Positions 23,500 through 31,274 are shown, counted from the stretch's first letter. The stretch is DNA of 45,854 bases from an uncultured Oscillospiraceae bacterium (GCA_910579965.1 CAJTWF010000020.1:1-45854); one strand, 5' to 3'. Program-made: numbers and translations. The notes: a model not told the origin generated them from the sequence alone.

Positions 23500-24967
23500 T
23501 CTCACCATCCACAGAGAAATCCTCTCCAAGAACGTGCAGAAGGCAAGGGAGAACAACGTTATCATTCCCACCATCGCCCAGATGCAGAACCCGGAGACCA
23601 TCCCGGCCCCCATTCAGGAGAAGCTCAGGGGCGTGGGCCTGTGGGACGTGAACCCCCTGAACCTCTTCCGTATCACCTGGAAAAACGAGGCCAAGGAGAG
23701 CGGCGGCCTGTTCCAGGCCGTGCCCAACTACGTGGAGATCCCCAGCAGCCTCTCCGGCGTGCCCTGCCGGATCATCGCCATGGCGGGCAAGTGGTTCCCC
23801 ACCGGATGCCACAAGGTGGGCGCGTCCTTCGGCTGCCTGGCCCCCCGGCTGGTCACCGGCCAGTTTGACGCCTCCTGGCACAAGGCCGTCTGGCCCTCCA
23901 CCGGCAACTACTGCCGGGGCGGCGCCTTCAACTCCAAGCTGCTGGCCTGCGAGAGCGTGGCGATCCTCCCCGCCGAGATGAGCCAGGAGCGGTTCAGCTG
24001 GCTCAAGTCCATTGCCGGAGAGGTCATCGCCACCCCGGGCTGCGAGAGCAACGTGAAGGAGATCTTTGACAAGACCTGGGAGCTCAAGCAGGACCCCCAG
24101 TACATGATCTTCAACCAGTTTGAGGAGATGGGCAACCCTCTGTGGCACTACAACGTCACCGGCTATGCCCTGGCGGACCTCTTTGAGGCCGTGAAGCGGC
24201 CCGGGGACCGCTTTGCCGGGGCCTGCTTCACCTCCGGCTCCGCCGGGACCATGAGCGCGGGCGATCTGCTCAAGGAGCGCTATCCCCATCTCAAGCTGGC
24301 CGTGGGCGAGGCCCTCCAGTGCCCGACTATCCTGGACAACGGCTTCGGCGGCCACCGCATCGAGGGCATCGGAGACAAGCACATCCCCTGGATCCACAAC
24401 GTGAAGAACACCGACATGGCCATTGCCATTGACGACGAGGACAGCCAGCGGCTGCTGCGCCTGTTCAACACCCCCGACGGCGAGAAGTACCTCAAGGAGG
24501 AGCTGGGCCTGGAGGACGCGCTCATTGAGAAGCTGAGCTGGCTGGGAATCAGCGGCATTGCCAATGTGCTGTGCTGCATCAAGCTGGCGAAATACTACGA
24601 GCTCACCGAGCACGACGTGGTGGGCACGGTGCTGACGGACAGCGCGGCCATGTATCAGAGCCGGATCACGGAGCTGGACGAGATGCACGGGGCGTACAGC
24701 GTCCACGAGGCGGCCCTGGACCACCACCTGCACATGCTGGGGCTCAAGACGGACAGCCTTAAGGAGCTGACATACACGGACCGCAAGCGGGTCCACAACC
24801 TGAAGTACTACACCTGGGTGGAGCAGCAGGCCCGGGACGTGAAGGATCTGAACGCCCTGTGGTACGATACGGAGAGCACCTGGGACGCGGTCCACGCCCA
24901 GGCCGCCGAGCTGGATGAGCTCATCAACGAGTTCAACGAGGCCACGGGCCTGTTGAAGAACCTGTAA
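23486..24967 (+). CDS. Fold-type II PLP-dependent enzyme (lyase/ammonia-lyase-like)
   Basis: 493 aa PALP-superfamily protein (tryptophan synthase beta fold). The Schiff-base Lys is probably residue 110 in FPTGCHKVGASFG. The phosphate/carboxylate loop STGNYCRGGAFNSKL follows, and a Gly/Ser-rich PLP-phosphate loop is seen at CFTSGSAGTMSAGD. It is longer than diaminopropionate ammonia-lyase (YgeX, about 400 aa) and not obviously that protein. Linked to ygeY/ygeW/arcC, it may do the elimination or deamination step on the amino acid they release; this is inference. ATG 23486 follows AGGAGG inside the end of the regulator gene. Confidence 0.8.
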   Translation: MSKIDLTIHREILSKNVQKARENNVIIPTIAQMQNPETIPAPIQEKLRGVGLWDVNPLNLFRITWKNEAKESGGLFQAVPNYVEIPSSLSGVPCRIIAMAGKWFPTGCHKVGASFGCLAPRLVTGQFDASWHKAVWPSTGNYCRGGAFNSKLLACESVAILPAEMSQERFSWLKSIAGEVIATPGCESNVKEIFDKTWELKQDPQYMIFNQFEEMGNPLWHYNVTGYALADLFEAVKRPGDRFAGACFTSGSAGTMSAGDLLKERYPHLKLAVGEALQCPTILDNGFGGHRIEGIGDKHIPWIHNVKNTDMAIAIDDEDSQRLLRLFNTPDGEKYLKEELGLEDALIEKLSWLGISGIANVLCCIKLAKYYELTEHDVVGTVLTDSAAMYQSRITELDEMHGAYSVHEAALDHHLHMLGLKTDSLKELTYTDRKRVHNLKYYTWVEQQARDVKDLNALWYDTESTWDAVHAQAAELDELINEFNEATGLLKNL

Positions 24968-24973
24968 TGTATT

Positions 24974-25019
24974 CATTCTTTTCTTTGTGAACAAAGAAAA
25001 GAATCAAAAGAAAAACTTT
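24974..25019 (-). repeat. Dispersed palindromic repeat, copy c
   Basis: Lies between the convergent PLP gene (+) and small protein gene (-), in - orientation. It follows a terminator hairpin, giving that hairpin its U-rich tail. The loop is TTTGTGAACAAAG, as in copy a. Confidence 0.6.
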
Positions 25020-25050
25020 AAAAGGGCGGGACCGCTGGCCCCGCCCTTTT
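25020..25050. terminator. Bidirectional terminator
   Basis: An 11-bp stem AAAAGGGCGGG with CCCGCCCTTTT, 9-nt loop. Ends the small protein gene (-) and the PLP gene (+). Confidence 0.8.
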
Positions 25051-25053
25051 CGC

Positions 25054-25221
25054 TTATTCAGTTTCCTCGTCGTCCCCGTCATCCAGGTACATCTCCTCTG
25101 CGTCCTGCTGGGCCCGGATAAGAATATCCTGTGCCTTGATATAATTTTGCTCCTCCATCGCTTTGAGCGCGTCTGTGATACCATTGAATAATCGAGTGTA
25201 GTATTTTGGGAAATTTTCCAT
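25054..25221 (-). CDS. Small acidic helical protein, paralogue of the 18094 product
   Basis: 55 aa, MENFPKYYTRLFNGITDALK at the start and acidic DAEEMYLDDGDDEETE at the end. Predicted as two helices. The start is ATG 25221, because a longer in-frame extension runs through the AT-rich divergent region. The function is unknown. The gene is divergent from a ribbon-helix-helix protein, mirroring the 18094/18417 arrangement. Confidence 0.55.
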   Translation of the reverse strand: MENFPKYYTRLFNGITDALKAMEEQNYIKAQDILIRAQQDAEEMYLDDGDDEETE

Positions 25222-25322
25222 GATTATGCCCCCTTTTTTCAGATATTTATAGCTTAACATGCCGCAAGGCGAAATGCAATACTTTAGCAAAGCATATTTT
25301 ATATACATATTGCAATACCATA

Positions 25323-25341
25323 GCCATATATAATATATGGC
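25323..25341. promoter_or_regulatory. Palindromic operator upstream of the RHH gene
   Basis: GCCATATATAATATATGGC is a perfect odd palindrome (19 bp) with 10 bp between it and the start of the RHH gene. It lies in an AT-rich divergent region that also repeats TATTGCAATAC. It is probably the binding site of the RHH protein. Confidence 0.5.
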
Positions 25342-25351
25342 GAGGTGCAAT

Positions 25352-25528
25352 ATGCGGAAATTTAAGATTCCTAAGATCTACACAACCACAAATAAAACCA
25401 TCCGTTTTCCTGACGATGTTATCGCAGACGTTGAGGAGGCAATTCGCGGGACAAACTGCAATTTTTCGGCATTTGTGATTGAGGCGGTCCGCGTTGCCCT
25501 GGAAAATCTCCGGGAAGACGAACCATAA
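25352..25528 (+). CDS. Ribbon-helix-helix DNA-binding protein (YlcI/YnfO-like)
   Basis: 58 aa. The strand-helix-helix pattern is NKTIRFPDDVIADVEEAIRG, then NFSAFVIEAVRVALENL. This is the layout of YlcI/YnfO and HicB/Arc-type small repressors. The start at ATG 25352 has GAGG at suitable distance; ATG 25337 lies inside the palindrome and is less likely. The gene is AT-richer than its neighbours. No toxin partner is evident, so it may be an orphan antitoxin-like repressor. Confidence 0.7.
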   Translation: MRKFKIPKIYTTTNKTIRFPDDVIADVEEAIRGTNCNFSAFVIEAVRVALENLREDEP

Positions 25529-25600
25529 GCAAATCCACAGGTGCAGGTGCGCTTCTGGATCCGGGGCCGGATGTACGATGGAGGCCCCTGTAACCCCCTC

Positions 25601-25645
25601 TAAAGTTCTTTTTTGATTCTTTTTTCTTTCAAGAAAAAAGAATGA
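25601..25645 (+). repeat. Dispersed palindromic repeat, copy d
   Basis: AAAGTTCTTTTTTGATTC, then TTCTTTTTT and AAAAAAGAA arms around CTTTCAAG. It follows a GGGGCC/GGCCCC hairpin (25563-25588) and ends 20 bp before the start of the threonine-synthase-like gene. Confidence 0.7.
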
Positions 25646-25665
25646 TTACTAAAAGGAGCACCGCC

Positions 25666-26904
25666 ATGAAAAACGTGAAACACGCGAAATGCGTGAGATG
25701 CGGGAGGATTTACGCCGCCGCGCCCGATCTGACCAGCTGCGCCTGCGGCGGCATTCTGGACATCGTTTACGACTACGACTACATCCGCTCCACCTTCACC
25801 AAGGACGATCTGGCACAGCGCCGGGACAGCACCATGTGGCGCTTCCGCGAGCTGCTTCCGGTAGAGGAGGACACCCCCCTGCCCCCCCTGCGGGTGGGCG
25901 GCAGCCCCCTCTATGAGGCGGACGCGCTGGCCCAGGAGCTGGGCCTTGCCAAGCTCTACATCAAGGACGACGGCATCAACCCCACCGCCTCCCTGAAGGA
26001 CCGGGCCAGCGCCATGGCCGTGGCCAAGGCCCGGGAGGCGGGGGCCCAGGTGATCGCCTGCTCCTCCACCGGCAACGCCGCCTCCTCCCTGGCCGGCAAC
26101 GCGGCGGCGGCAGGACTGAGCACCTACATCTTCGTTCCCAGCCGGGCCCCCAAGGGGAAAGTGGCACAGCTGATGACCTTCGGGGCCACGGTGGTGTCGG
26201 TCCAGGGCAGCTATGAGGACACCTTCGAGCTGAGCAGGGCCGCCATCGAAAAATGGGGCTGGTACAACCGCAACGCCGCCATTAATCCCTACCTCTCCGA
26301 GGGGAAAAAGACCGTGGGCCTGGAGATCATGGAGCAGCTGAACTGGGCGGCGCCGGACTATATCGCTGTCTCCGTGGGAGACGGCTGCACCATCGCCGGG
26401 CTCTGGAAGGGGCTTAAGGACCTCCACGCCATAGGGTTCATTGACCGCCTGCCCCGCCTGATCTCCGTTCAGGCGGAGGGGTGCTGCCCCCTGAACCGGG
26501 CCATTGAGACCGGCGAGGACTGGCGGCCCATGGAGGAGAACACCCTGGCCGACTCCATCGCCGTAGGCGTGCCCCGGAACGCGGACAAGGCCCTCATGGC
26601 GATTCGGGAGTCCGACGGCCTGACGGTGAACGTCTCCGATCAGGAGATTATGGCGGCGCAGAAGCTGCTGGGCCGCCGGTGCGGCGTGTTCGGCGAGCCG
26701 GCGGGGGTGACGGGCACGGCAGGGCTGAAAAAGCTGTGCCAGGCGGGCAGGATCCCCTCCGACGCCGTTGTGGTCAGCGTGGTCACCGGCAGCGGGCTCA
26801 AGGACGTGGCCAACGCCATCGCCGCCTGCGGCGAGCCCATCTCCATCCCCGGGGACATGGCCCTGCTGGAGGCGGCCTTCCGGCAGGCGGGGATCCGGGC
26901 GTAG
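25666..26904 (+). CDS. Threonine synthase-like PLP-dependent enzyme
   Basis: 412 aa, fold-type II. An N-terminal zinc ribbon (CVRCG at 9-13, then CAC at 25-27) precedes the catalytic domain. The Schiff-base Lys is residue 111 in INPTASLKDRASAMAV; the substrate loop SSTGNAASSLAGN follows, and VSVGDGCTIAGLWKGL holds the PLP phosphate. Threonine synthases have PTGSFKDRG at this place, so the PTASLKDRA motif marks a related but divergent branch. It may handle a phospho- or carbamoyl-substituted amino acid in the YgeY/YgeW pathway. ATG 25666 follows AAAAGGAG; the earlier ATG 25642 is part of repeat d. Confidence 0.8.
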   Translation: MKNVKHAKCVRCGRIYAAAPDLTSCACGGILDIVYDYDYIRSTFTKDDLAQRRDSTMWRFRELLPVEEDTPLPPLRVGGSPLYEADALAQELGLAKLYIKDDGINPTASLKDRASAMAVAKAREAGAQVIACSSTGNAASSLAGNAAAAGLSTYIFVPSRAPKGKVAQLMTFGATVVSVQGSYEDTFELSRAAIEKWGWYNRNAAINPYLSEGKKTVGLEIMEQLNWAAPDYIAVSVGDGCTIAGLWKGLKDLHAIGFIDRLPRLISVQAEGCCPLNRAIETGEDWRPMEENTLADSIAVGVPRNADKALMAIRESDGLTVNVSDQEIMAAQKLLGRRCGVFGEPAGVTGTAGLKKLCQAGRIPSDAVVVSVVTGSGLKDVANAIAACGEPISIPGDMALLEAAFRQAGIRA

Positions 26905-26916
26905 CCCTTTCCCCCT

Positions 26917-26945
26917 TTGACATTCCCGCCTTTTGGTAGTACAAT
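26917..26945 (+). promoter_or_regulatory. Promoter for the thioesterase operon
   Basis: TTGACA (26917-26922), 17 bp, TACAAT (26940-26945), only 12 bp after the preceding stop and 20 bp before the start codon. Confidence 0.75.
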
Positions 26946-26964
26946 AGAGAAAACAAAAGAAGGA

Positions 26965-27708
26965 ATGATTGATACGCCATACATCTACGAAACCGATATT
27001 ACCTACCCCGATGTAGGAATTGACCGCCGGCTGGACCACCGGGGCCTGCTGCGCATCCTCCAGGAGGCCGCGGCCATCGCCTCCGACGAGCGGGGCTACG
27101 GCGCCAAGGACGTGCCCCGCACCGGCGTATGCTGGCTTCTCTCCGGCTGGCGGGCGGAGCTGCGGACCCGTCCCGTCTGGCGGACCCATCTGCGGACGGA
27201 GACCTGGCCCCGGTCCCTGGACGGCTTCTTCTCAGAGCGGGACTTTCTGGTCTGGCAGGGGGAGGAGCTGATTGCCCGGGGCTCCTCCAAGTGGATCCTG
27301 GTGAACGCCGTCACCGGCAAGCTCACCCGGGTCACCGACGCGGTCCGGTCCGCCTACGACATGGAGGAGCGGAGCGTATTCGGCACGCCCCTGCGCACCA
27401 ACGGCAAGACCCCGCCCGGCACGCCCCCGGCCTTTTCGACGCTGGCCGGGCGGCGGGACATGGACGTCAACCGCCACGTCAACAACATCCACTATCTGGA
27501 CTACGCCCTGGAGGCCCTGCCCCAGGAGGTGTTTGACCGCCTGCCCGGCACGGTGGAGGTGGCCTTCCGCCGGCAGATCCTGGAGGGCACGCCCATCCGG
27601 TGCCTGTACACCCTCACGGAGGACGGGAGGCATCAGGTGGAGATCCAGAGCGGCGGGGAGAAGGTGACCTGCCACGCCTTTGTGTGGTTCTATGAACGAA
27701 ACGAATAA
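26965..27708 (+). CDS. Acyl-ACP thioesterase (FatA/FatB family)
   Basis: 247 aa double hot-dog thioesterase that releases fatty acids from acyl carrier protein. Features: ITYPDVGIDRRLDHRGLLRI at the start, SSKWILVNAVTGKLTR in the first hot-dog, and DMDVNRHVNNIHYLDYALEA carrying the catalytic Asn/His set in the second. The start is ATG 26965 behind AAGAAGGA, because the consensus promoter lies within the longer in-frame extension. It is probably co-transcribed with the aminopeptidase gene 19 bp downstream. Confidence 0.88.
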   Translation: MIDTPYIYETDITYPDVGIDRRLDHRGLLRILQEAAAIASDERGYGAKDVPRTGVCWLLSGWRAELRTRPVWRTHLRTETWPRSLDGFFSERDFLVWQGEELIARGSSKWILVNAVTGKLTRVTDAVRSAYDMEERSVFGTPLRTNGKTPPGTPPAFSTLAGRRDMDVNRHVNNIHYLDYALEALPQEVFDRLPGTVEVAFRRQILEGTPIRCLYTLTEDGRHQVEIQSGGEKVTCHAFVWFYERNE

Positions 27709-27727
27709 ACAACGGAGGAGACTGACA

Positions 27728-29008
27728 ATGACCGAACTACTGGACTTTCTATCCCGCAGCCCCAGCCGCTACCACGCGGCGGCCAATCTGGCGGAGGAGC
27801 TGGAGCGGAACGGCTACACCCGCCTGTATGAGGGCGCGGACTGGGCGCTGGCCCCGGGCGGGAGGTACTACGTCACCCGCAACGGCTCCGCCCTGGCGGC
27901 GTTCCGGATCCCCGGCGGGGACTTCTCCGGCTTTATGATCTCCGCCAGCCACTCCGACGCGCCCTGCCTGCGGGTGAAGGAGAACGCGGAGCTGGCCGGG
28001 CCGGAGAGCTACGTGCGGCTGAACGTGGAGAAGTACGGCGGGATGCTGTGCGCGCCCTGGATGGACCGGCCCCTGACCGTGGCGGGCCGGGTGCTGGTGC
28101 AGACGGCGGACGGCGTGGAGACCCGGCTGGTGTACGTGGACCGGGATCTGCTGCTGATCCCCAGCGTGGCGATCCACATGAACCGGAAGGCCAACGACGG
28201 CTACTCATATGACCCCAAGACCGACATGGTTCCCCTGATGGGGCTGGGTCTGGAGAAGGGCAGCTTCCGGGCCGTTGTGGCCCAGGCGGCGGGCTGCGAG
28301 GCCGGGGACATTCTGGGCACGGATCTGTTCCTCTGCCTGCGGCAGAAGGGGCTGGTCTGGGGGGCGGAGGACCAGTTTGTGTCCGCGCCCATGCTGGATG
28401 ACCTCCAGTGCGCCTACGGCTGCTTCCGGGGCTTTATGGAGGCTGAAGAGGCGGCCAGCGTGCCGGTGTTCGCGCTGCTGGACAACGAGGAGGTGGGCAG
28501 CCTCACCAAGCAGGGGGCGGACGGCACGTTCCTGGCTGACGTGGCGGAGCGGATATGCGCCGCCTTCGGCAAGAACCGCGCCCAGGCCATGGCCCACAGC
28601 TTCATGGTGTCGGCGGACAACGCCCACGCGGTCCATCCCAACCACCCGGAGTACGCCGACGCCACCCACCGCCCGGCGATGAACGGCGGCCCGGTCATCA
28701 AGCACGGCGTCCGCTACGCCACCGACGGCGCGTCCCAGGCGGTCTTTACGGCCCTGTGCCGCAGGGCGGACGTGCCGGTGCAGCAGTTCTCCAACCGCTC
28801 GGATATGGCCGGCGGGTCCACCCTGGGCAACATCTCCAACTCCCATCTGTCTCTGAATACGGTGGACATCGGCCTGCCTCAGCTGGCCATGCACTCCTGC
28901 TTTGAGACGGCGGGAGTGAAGGACACCCAGTACCTCATCCAGGTGATGACCCTGTTTTACGGGTCCGTGTTCCGGGAGGAGGCAGGACGGTTTTTCCTGG
29001 GGGCGTAA
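27728..29008 (+). CDS. M18-family aminopeptidase
   Basis: 426 aa zinc aminopeptidase (aspartyl aminopeptidase/ApeB type). Metal and catalytic motifs: SASHSDAPCLRVK, ALLDNEEVGSLTKQGA, SADNAHAVHPNHPEY and SDMAGGSTLGNISNSHLS, with the C-terminal His in QLAMHSCFE. It removes N-terminal residues from peptides, and could process peptides brought in by the Dpp-like importer; the link is only thematic. ATG 27728 is behind CGGAGGAGA. Confidence 0.92.
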   Translation: MTELLDFLSRSPSRYHAAANLAEELERNGYTRLYEGADWALAPGGRYYVTRNGSALAAFRIPGGDFSGFMISASHSDAPCLRVKENAELAGPESYVRLNVEKYGGMLCAPWMDRPLTVAGRVLVQTADGVETRLVYVDRDLLLIPSVAIHMNRKANDGYSYDPKTDMVPLMGLGLEKGSFRAVVAQAAGCEAGDILGTDLFLCLRQKGLVWGAEDQFVSAPMLDDLQCAYGCFRGFMEAEEAASVPVFALLDNEEVGSLTKQGADGTFLADVAERICAAFGKNRAQAMAHSFMVSADNAHAVHPNHPEYADATHRPAMNGGPVIKHGVRYATDGASQAVFTALCRRADVPVQQFSNRSDMAGGSTLGNISNSHLSLNTVDIGLPQLAMHSCFETAGVKDTQYLIQVMTLFYGSVFREEAGRFFLGA

Positions 29009-29021
29009 AAACCGAACGGCT

Positions 29022-29345
29022 ATGTTCAATCTGGAAGAGGCAAGAGGGCTCTGCGGTACGGAGAATGAGGTGATCACGCGCCACTGCCAGCTCCGCCTGG
29101 AAAAGCGCGGAATATTGATTGCGCATGTGGAATATGCCATCATGCACGGAGAGATAATAGAGGAGTATCCAGACGATTATCCCTTTCCAAGCTGTCTCAT
29201 CTTCTGTGCGCTTCTGGAAAACCGTCCGTTGCATGTTGTCTGTTCTGTGGGCGGCGGCTGTCTGTATTTGATTACTGCGTACTATCCCACCCGGGAGAAA
29301 TTCGGGCTGGATTATAAAACACGCCAAAAGGAGGATGCGGAATGA
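29022..29345 (+). CDS. DUF4258 protein (RelE-like toxin candidate)
   Basis: 107 aa. The DUF4258 pattern is TRHCQLRLEKRGILIAHVEY, then GEIIEEYPDDYPFPSCLIF, HVVCSVGGGCLYLITAYYP. This fold is related to RelE/BrnT-type mRNA interferases. It overlaps by ATGA a zinc-finger partner of the YgiT type, as in toxin-antitoxin-like cassettes. GC is lower than that of the flanking genes, which suggests horizontal arrival. Toxicity is unproven. Confidence 0.75.
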   Translation: MFNLEEARGLCGTENEVITRHCQLRLEKRGILIAHVEYAIMHGEIIEEYPDDYPFPSCLIFCALLENRPLHVVCSVGGGCLYLITAYYPTREKFGLDYKTRQKEDAE

Positions 29346-29572
29346 AGTGCTGTCGTTGTGCCGCCGAGGCGGAGCAGCGCAAGACAAATCATATTGTGGA
29401 CATGGATAACTGCATCGTTATTGTGCGCCGCGTCCCGTCCTATGTCTGTCCCAGCTGCGGCGAGGTGATGTATGCGGCCCCGGTGGCAAAGCAGCTGGAG
29501 CGATATGTCCAGGCTGCCAGGGCCGCCATGAGCGAGCTGTCCGTGATTAACTATCAGGAGCTCAGCGCCTGA
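29342..29572 (+). CDS. YgiT-type zinc finger protein (antitoxin candidate)
   Basis: 76 aa with a two-CxxC zinc finger: CCRCAA near the start and YVCPSCGEVMY in the middle. The short helix at the end (AKQLERYVQAARAAMSELSV) follows. It corresponds to the N-terminal half of MqsA without the XRE DNA-binding half. Translationally coupled to the DUF4258 gene. Confidence 0.8.
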   Translation: MKCCRCAAEAEQRKTNHIVDMDNCIVIVRRVPSYVCPSCGEVMYAAPVAKQLERYVQAARAAMSELSVINYQELSA

Positions 29573-29606
29573 CAGGCCGGACCGTCCACCTCATAAGAAA
29601 ACGAAT

Positions 29607-29634
29607 GGGCCTGCCGGATACCTCCGGCAGGCCC
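29607..29634. terminator. Terminator hairpin
   Basis: An 11-bp stem GGGCCTGCCGG with CCGGCAGGCCC, 6-nt loop, placed after the YgiT-type gene. No strong T-run. Confidence 0.55.
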
Positions 29635-29651
29635 GCTCCGCGCCCATAAAG

Positions 29652-29682
29652 AGCCCGCCGGGGCCGACGGCTCCGGCGGGCT
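29652..29682 (-). terminator. Terminator hairpin after the aminotransferase gene
   Basis: A 10-bp stem AGCCCGCCGG with CCGGCGGGCT, followed on the - strand by CTTTATG. Confidence 0.55.
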
Positions 29683-29703
29683 GAATCTGTGGGACAGCGC
29701 TGC

Positions 29704-30900
29704 TTACTTTGCCCGGTTGTTGTAGGCCACAATGCCCTTGGCCAGCAGGTCCATAGCCCGCTCCAGGTCCTTCTGCTTGAGGACGTAGGCAATGCGGATC
29801 TCGTTGACGCCCTTGCCCGGGGTGGCGTAGAAGGGGCCGCCGGGGGCGAACATGACCGTGTCGCCGTTGTCGTCAAAGTCGGTGAGCAGCCACTTCTGGA
29901 AGGCGTCCGCGTCATCCACCGGCAGGGCGGCCATGAGGTAGAACGCGCCCTTGGGGCACTCGCAGATGACGCCGGGGATCTCCTTGAGCTTGGCAACCAC
30001 GGTATCCCGGCGGAGCTTGTACTCCTCCCGGACGGCGGCGAAATACGCGGGGCCCACGTCGTAGAGGGCGGCGGAGGCGATCTGGTCCAGGGTAGCCACG
30101 GACAGGCGGGCCTGGCAGTACTTGATGGCCTCGCTCATGAGCTCCTTGTTGCGGCTGATGATGCAGCCAATGCGTGCGCCGCAGGCGGAGAAGCGCTTGG
30201 ACACGGTGTCGATGACGATCACGTTGTCCGCCGCGTCCGCGAACTCGCCCAGGGACTGGAGGGGCTCGCCGGCGTAGACGAACTCGCGGTAGGCCTCGTC
30301 TCCGATGATGAACAGATTGTGCTCCTTGGCCACGTCCACCATCATGCGCATCTCCTCGGGGGTGAGGACGCAGCCGGTGGGGTTGCCGGGGTTGGTGCAC
30401 ATGATGGCCCGGGTGTGCTCGTTGATCTCCGCCTCGATCTTGGCCCGGTCGGCGTAGTGGTAGCCCTCCTCGGGGGCGGTATGGACGGGGTGGATCTTGG
30501 CGCCGCAGGTGTTGACCATGGTGTTGTAGTTGGGATAGAAGGGCTCGGGGATGAGGATCTCGTCGCCGTCGTCCAGGATGCAGTTGAGCACGATCTGGAG
30601 AGCCTCGCTGCCGCCGGTGGTGATGAGGATCTCGTCCTTCTCAAAGTGCATGTTCAGGTTGTCGTAGTACTTCTGGATGGCCTCGATCAGCACGGGCAGC
30701 CCGGGAGAGGGGGCGTACTCCAGCACCGGCAGATGGAAATTGCGCACCGCGTCGAAGTACTGAGGCGGGGTCTCAATATCCGGCTGGCCGATGTTCAGGT
30801 GGTAGATTTTCTTGCCTGCGGCCTCGGCGGCCACGGCATAGGGATGGAACTTGCGCATGGGAGAGAGACCGCACTTTTTCACCTTGCTGGAAAATTTCAT
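29704..30900 (-). CDS. Class I PLP-dependent aminotransferase
   Basis: 398 aa fold-type I aminotransferase of the aspartate/aromatic group. The cofactor Lys lies in VSKRFSACGARIGC. Other marks: NIGQPDIETPP, TTGGSEALQIVLNCIL, CTNPGNPTGCVLT, IGDEAYREF, and the substrate-carboxylate Arg in NEIRIAYV. Specificity is unresolved (Asp, Ala or aromatic). ATG 30900 is favoured over ATG 30906 by GAGGAA spacing. It has its own consensus promoter and is divergent from an IclR-type regulator. Confidence 0.88.
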   Translation of the reverse strand: MKFSSKVKKCGLSPMRKFHPYAVAAEAAGKKIYHLNIGQPDIETPPQYFDAVRNFHLPVLEYAPSPGLPVLIEAIQKYYDNLNMHFEKDEILITTGGSEALQIVLNCILDDGDEILIPEPFYPNYNTMVNTCGAKIHPVHTAPEEGYHYADRAKIEAEINEHTRAIMCTNPGNPTGCVLTPEEMRMMVDVAKEHNLFIIGDEAYREFVYAGEPLQSLGEFADAADNVIVIDTVSKRFSACGARIGCIISRNKELMSEAIKYCQARLSVATLDQIASAALYDVGPAYFAAVREEYKLRRDTVVAKLKEIPGVICECPKGAFYLMAALPVDDADAFQKWLLTDFDDNGDTVMFAPGGPFYATPGKGVNEIRIAYVLKQKDLERAMDLLAKGIVAYNNRAK

Positions 30901-31074
30901 AGTCATTTCCTCATTTCTCAGAAATATAGTCGCAGGAACTCTTGCATTGGATTTGGCGCTTGATCCATCTTTCAGGCAATATCTATTGTAGTATAGACGG
31001 CGCGGGATGTCAAGAGACGCCCCGGCCGCCCTCCCGAAATTTTCCTGTCCGGGCCGCCTCCTGCTCTGCGTATG

Positions 31075-31103
31075 ATTATACGCGCCTCCCCCTTTGATGT
31101 CAA
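31075..31103 (-). promoter_or_regulatory. Promoter for the aminotransferase gene
   Basis: TTGACA (31103-31098), 17 bp, TATAAT (31080-31075). The leader is about 170 nt. Just upstream, ATTCAAAA occurs twice (31118-31125, 31138-31145), exactly 20 bp apart, in an AT-rich block between the divergent promoters: candidate regulator sites. Confidence 0.75.
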
Positions 31104-31201
31104 CAAAAAATTTTGCAATTCAAAATATAATTTTATTATTCAAAACTATACGTGAGGAACGGGACAGTCCGCCGCCAGGGCGGGCCGACCGGAATTAAGG
31201 A

Positions 31202-31229
31202 TTGCAAACCCGGCAAAAGCATGTATAAT
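31202..31229 (+). promoter_or_regulatory. Promoter for the IclR gene
   Basis: TTGCAA (31202-31207), 16 bp, TATAAT (31224-31229). Confidence 0.65.
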
Positions 31230-31274
31230 AAGAGCAGACAGACAGCAGGAAAAAAATGAAAAGGAAGATTTTTT

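Noticed and set aside
25666..26904. A plain housekeeping threonine synthase
   Set aside because: The Lys motif is PTASLKDRA rather than PTGSFKDRG, no hom or thrB is adjacent, and the gene lies beside the YgeY/YgeW locus. The general fold assignment is kept but not the enzyme name.
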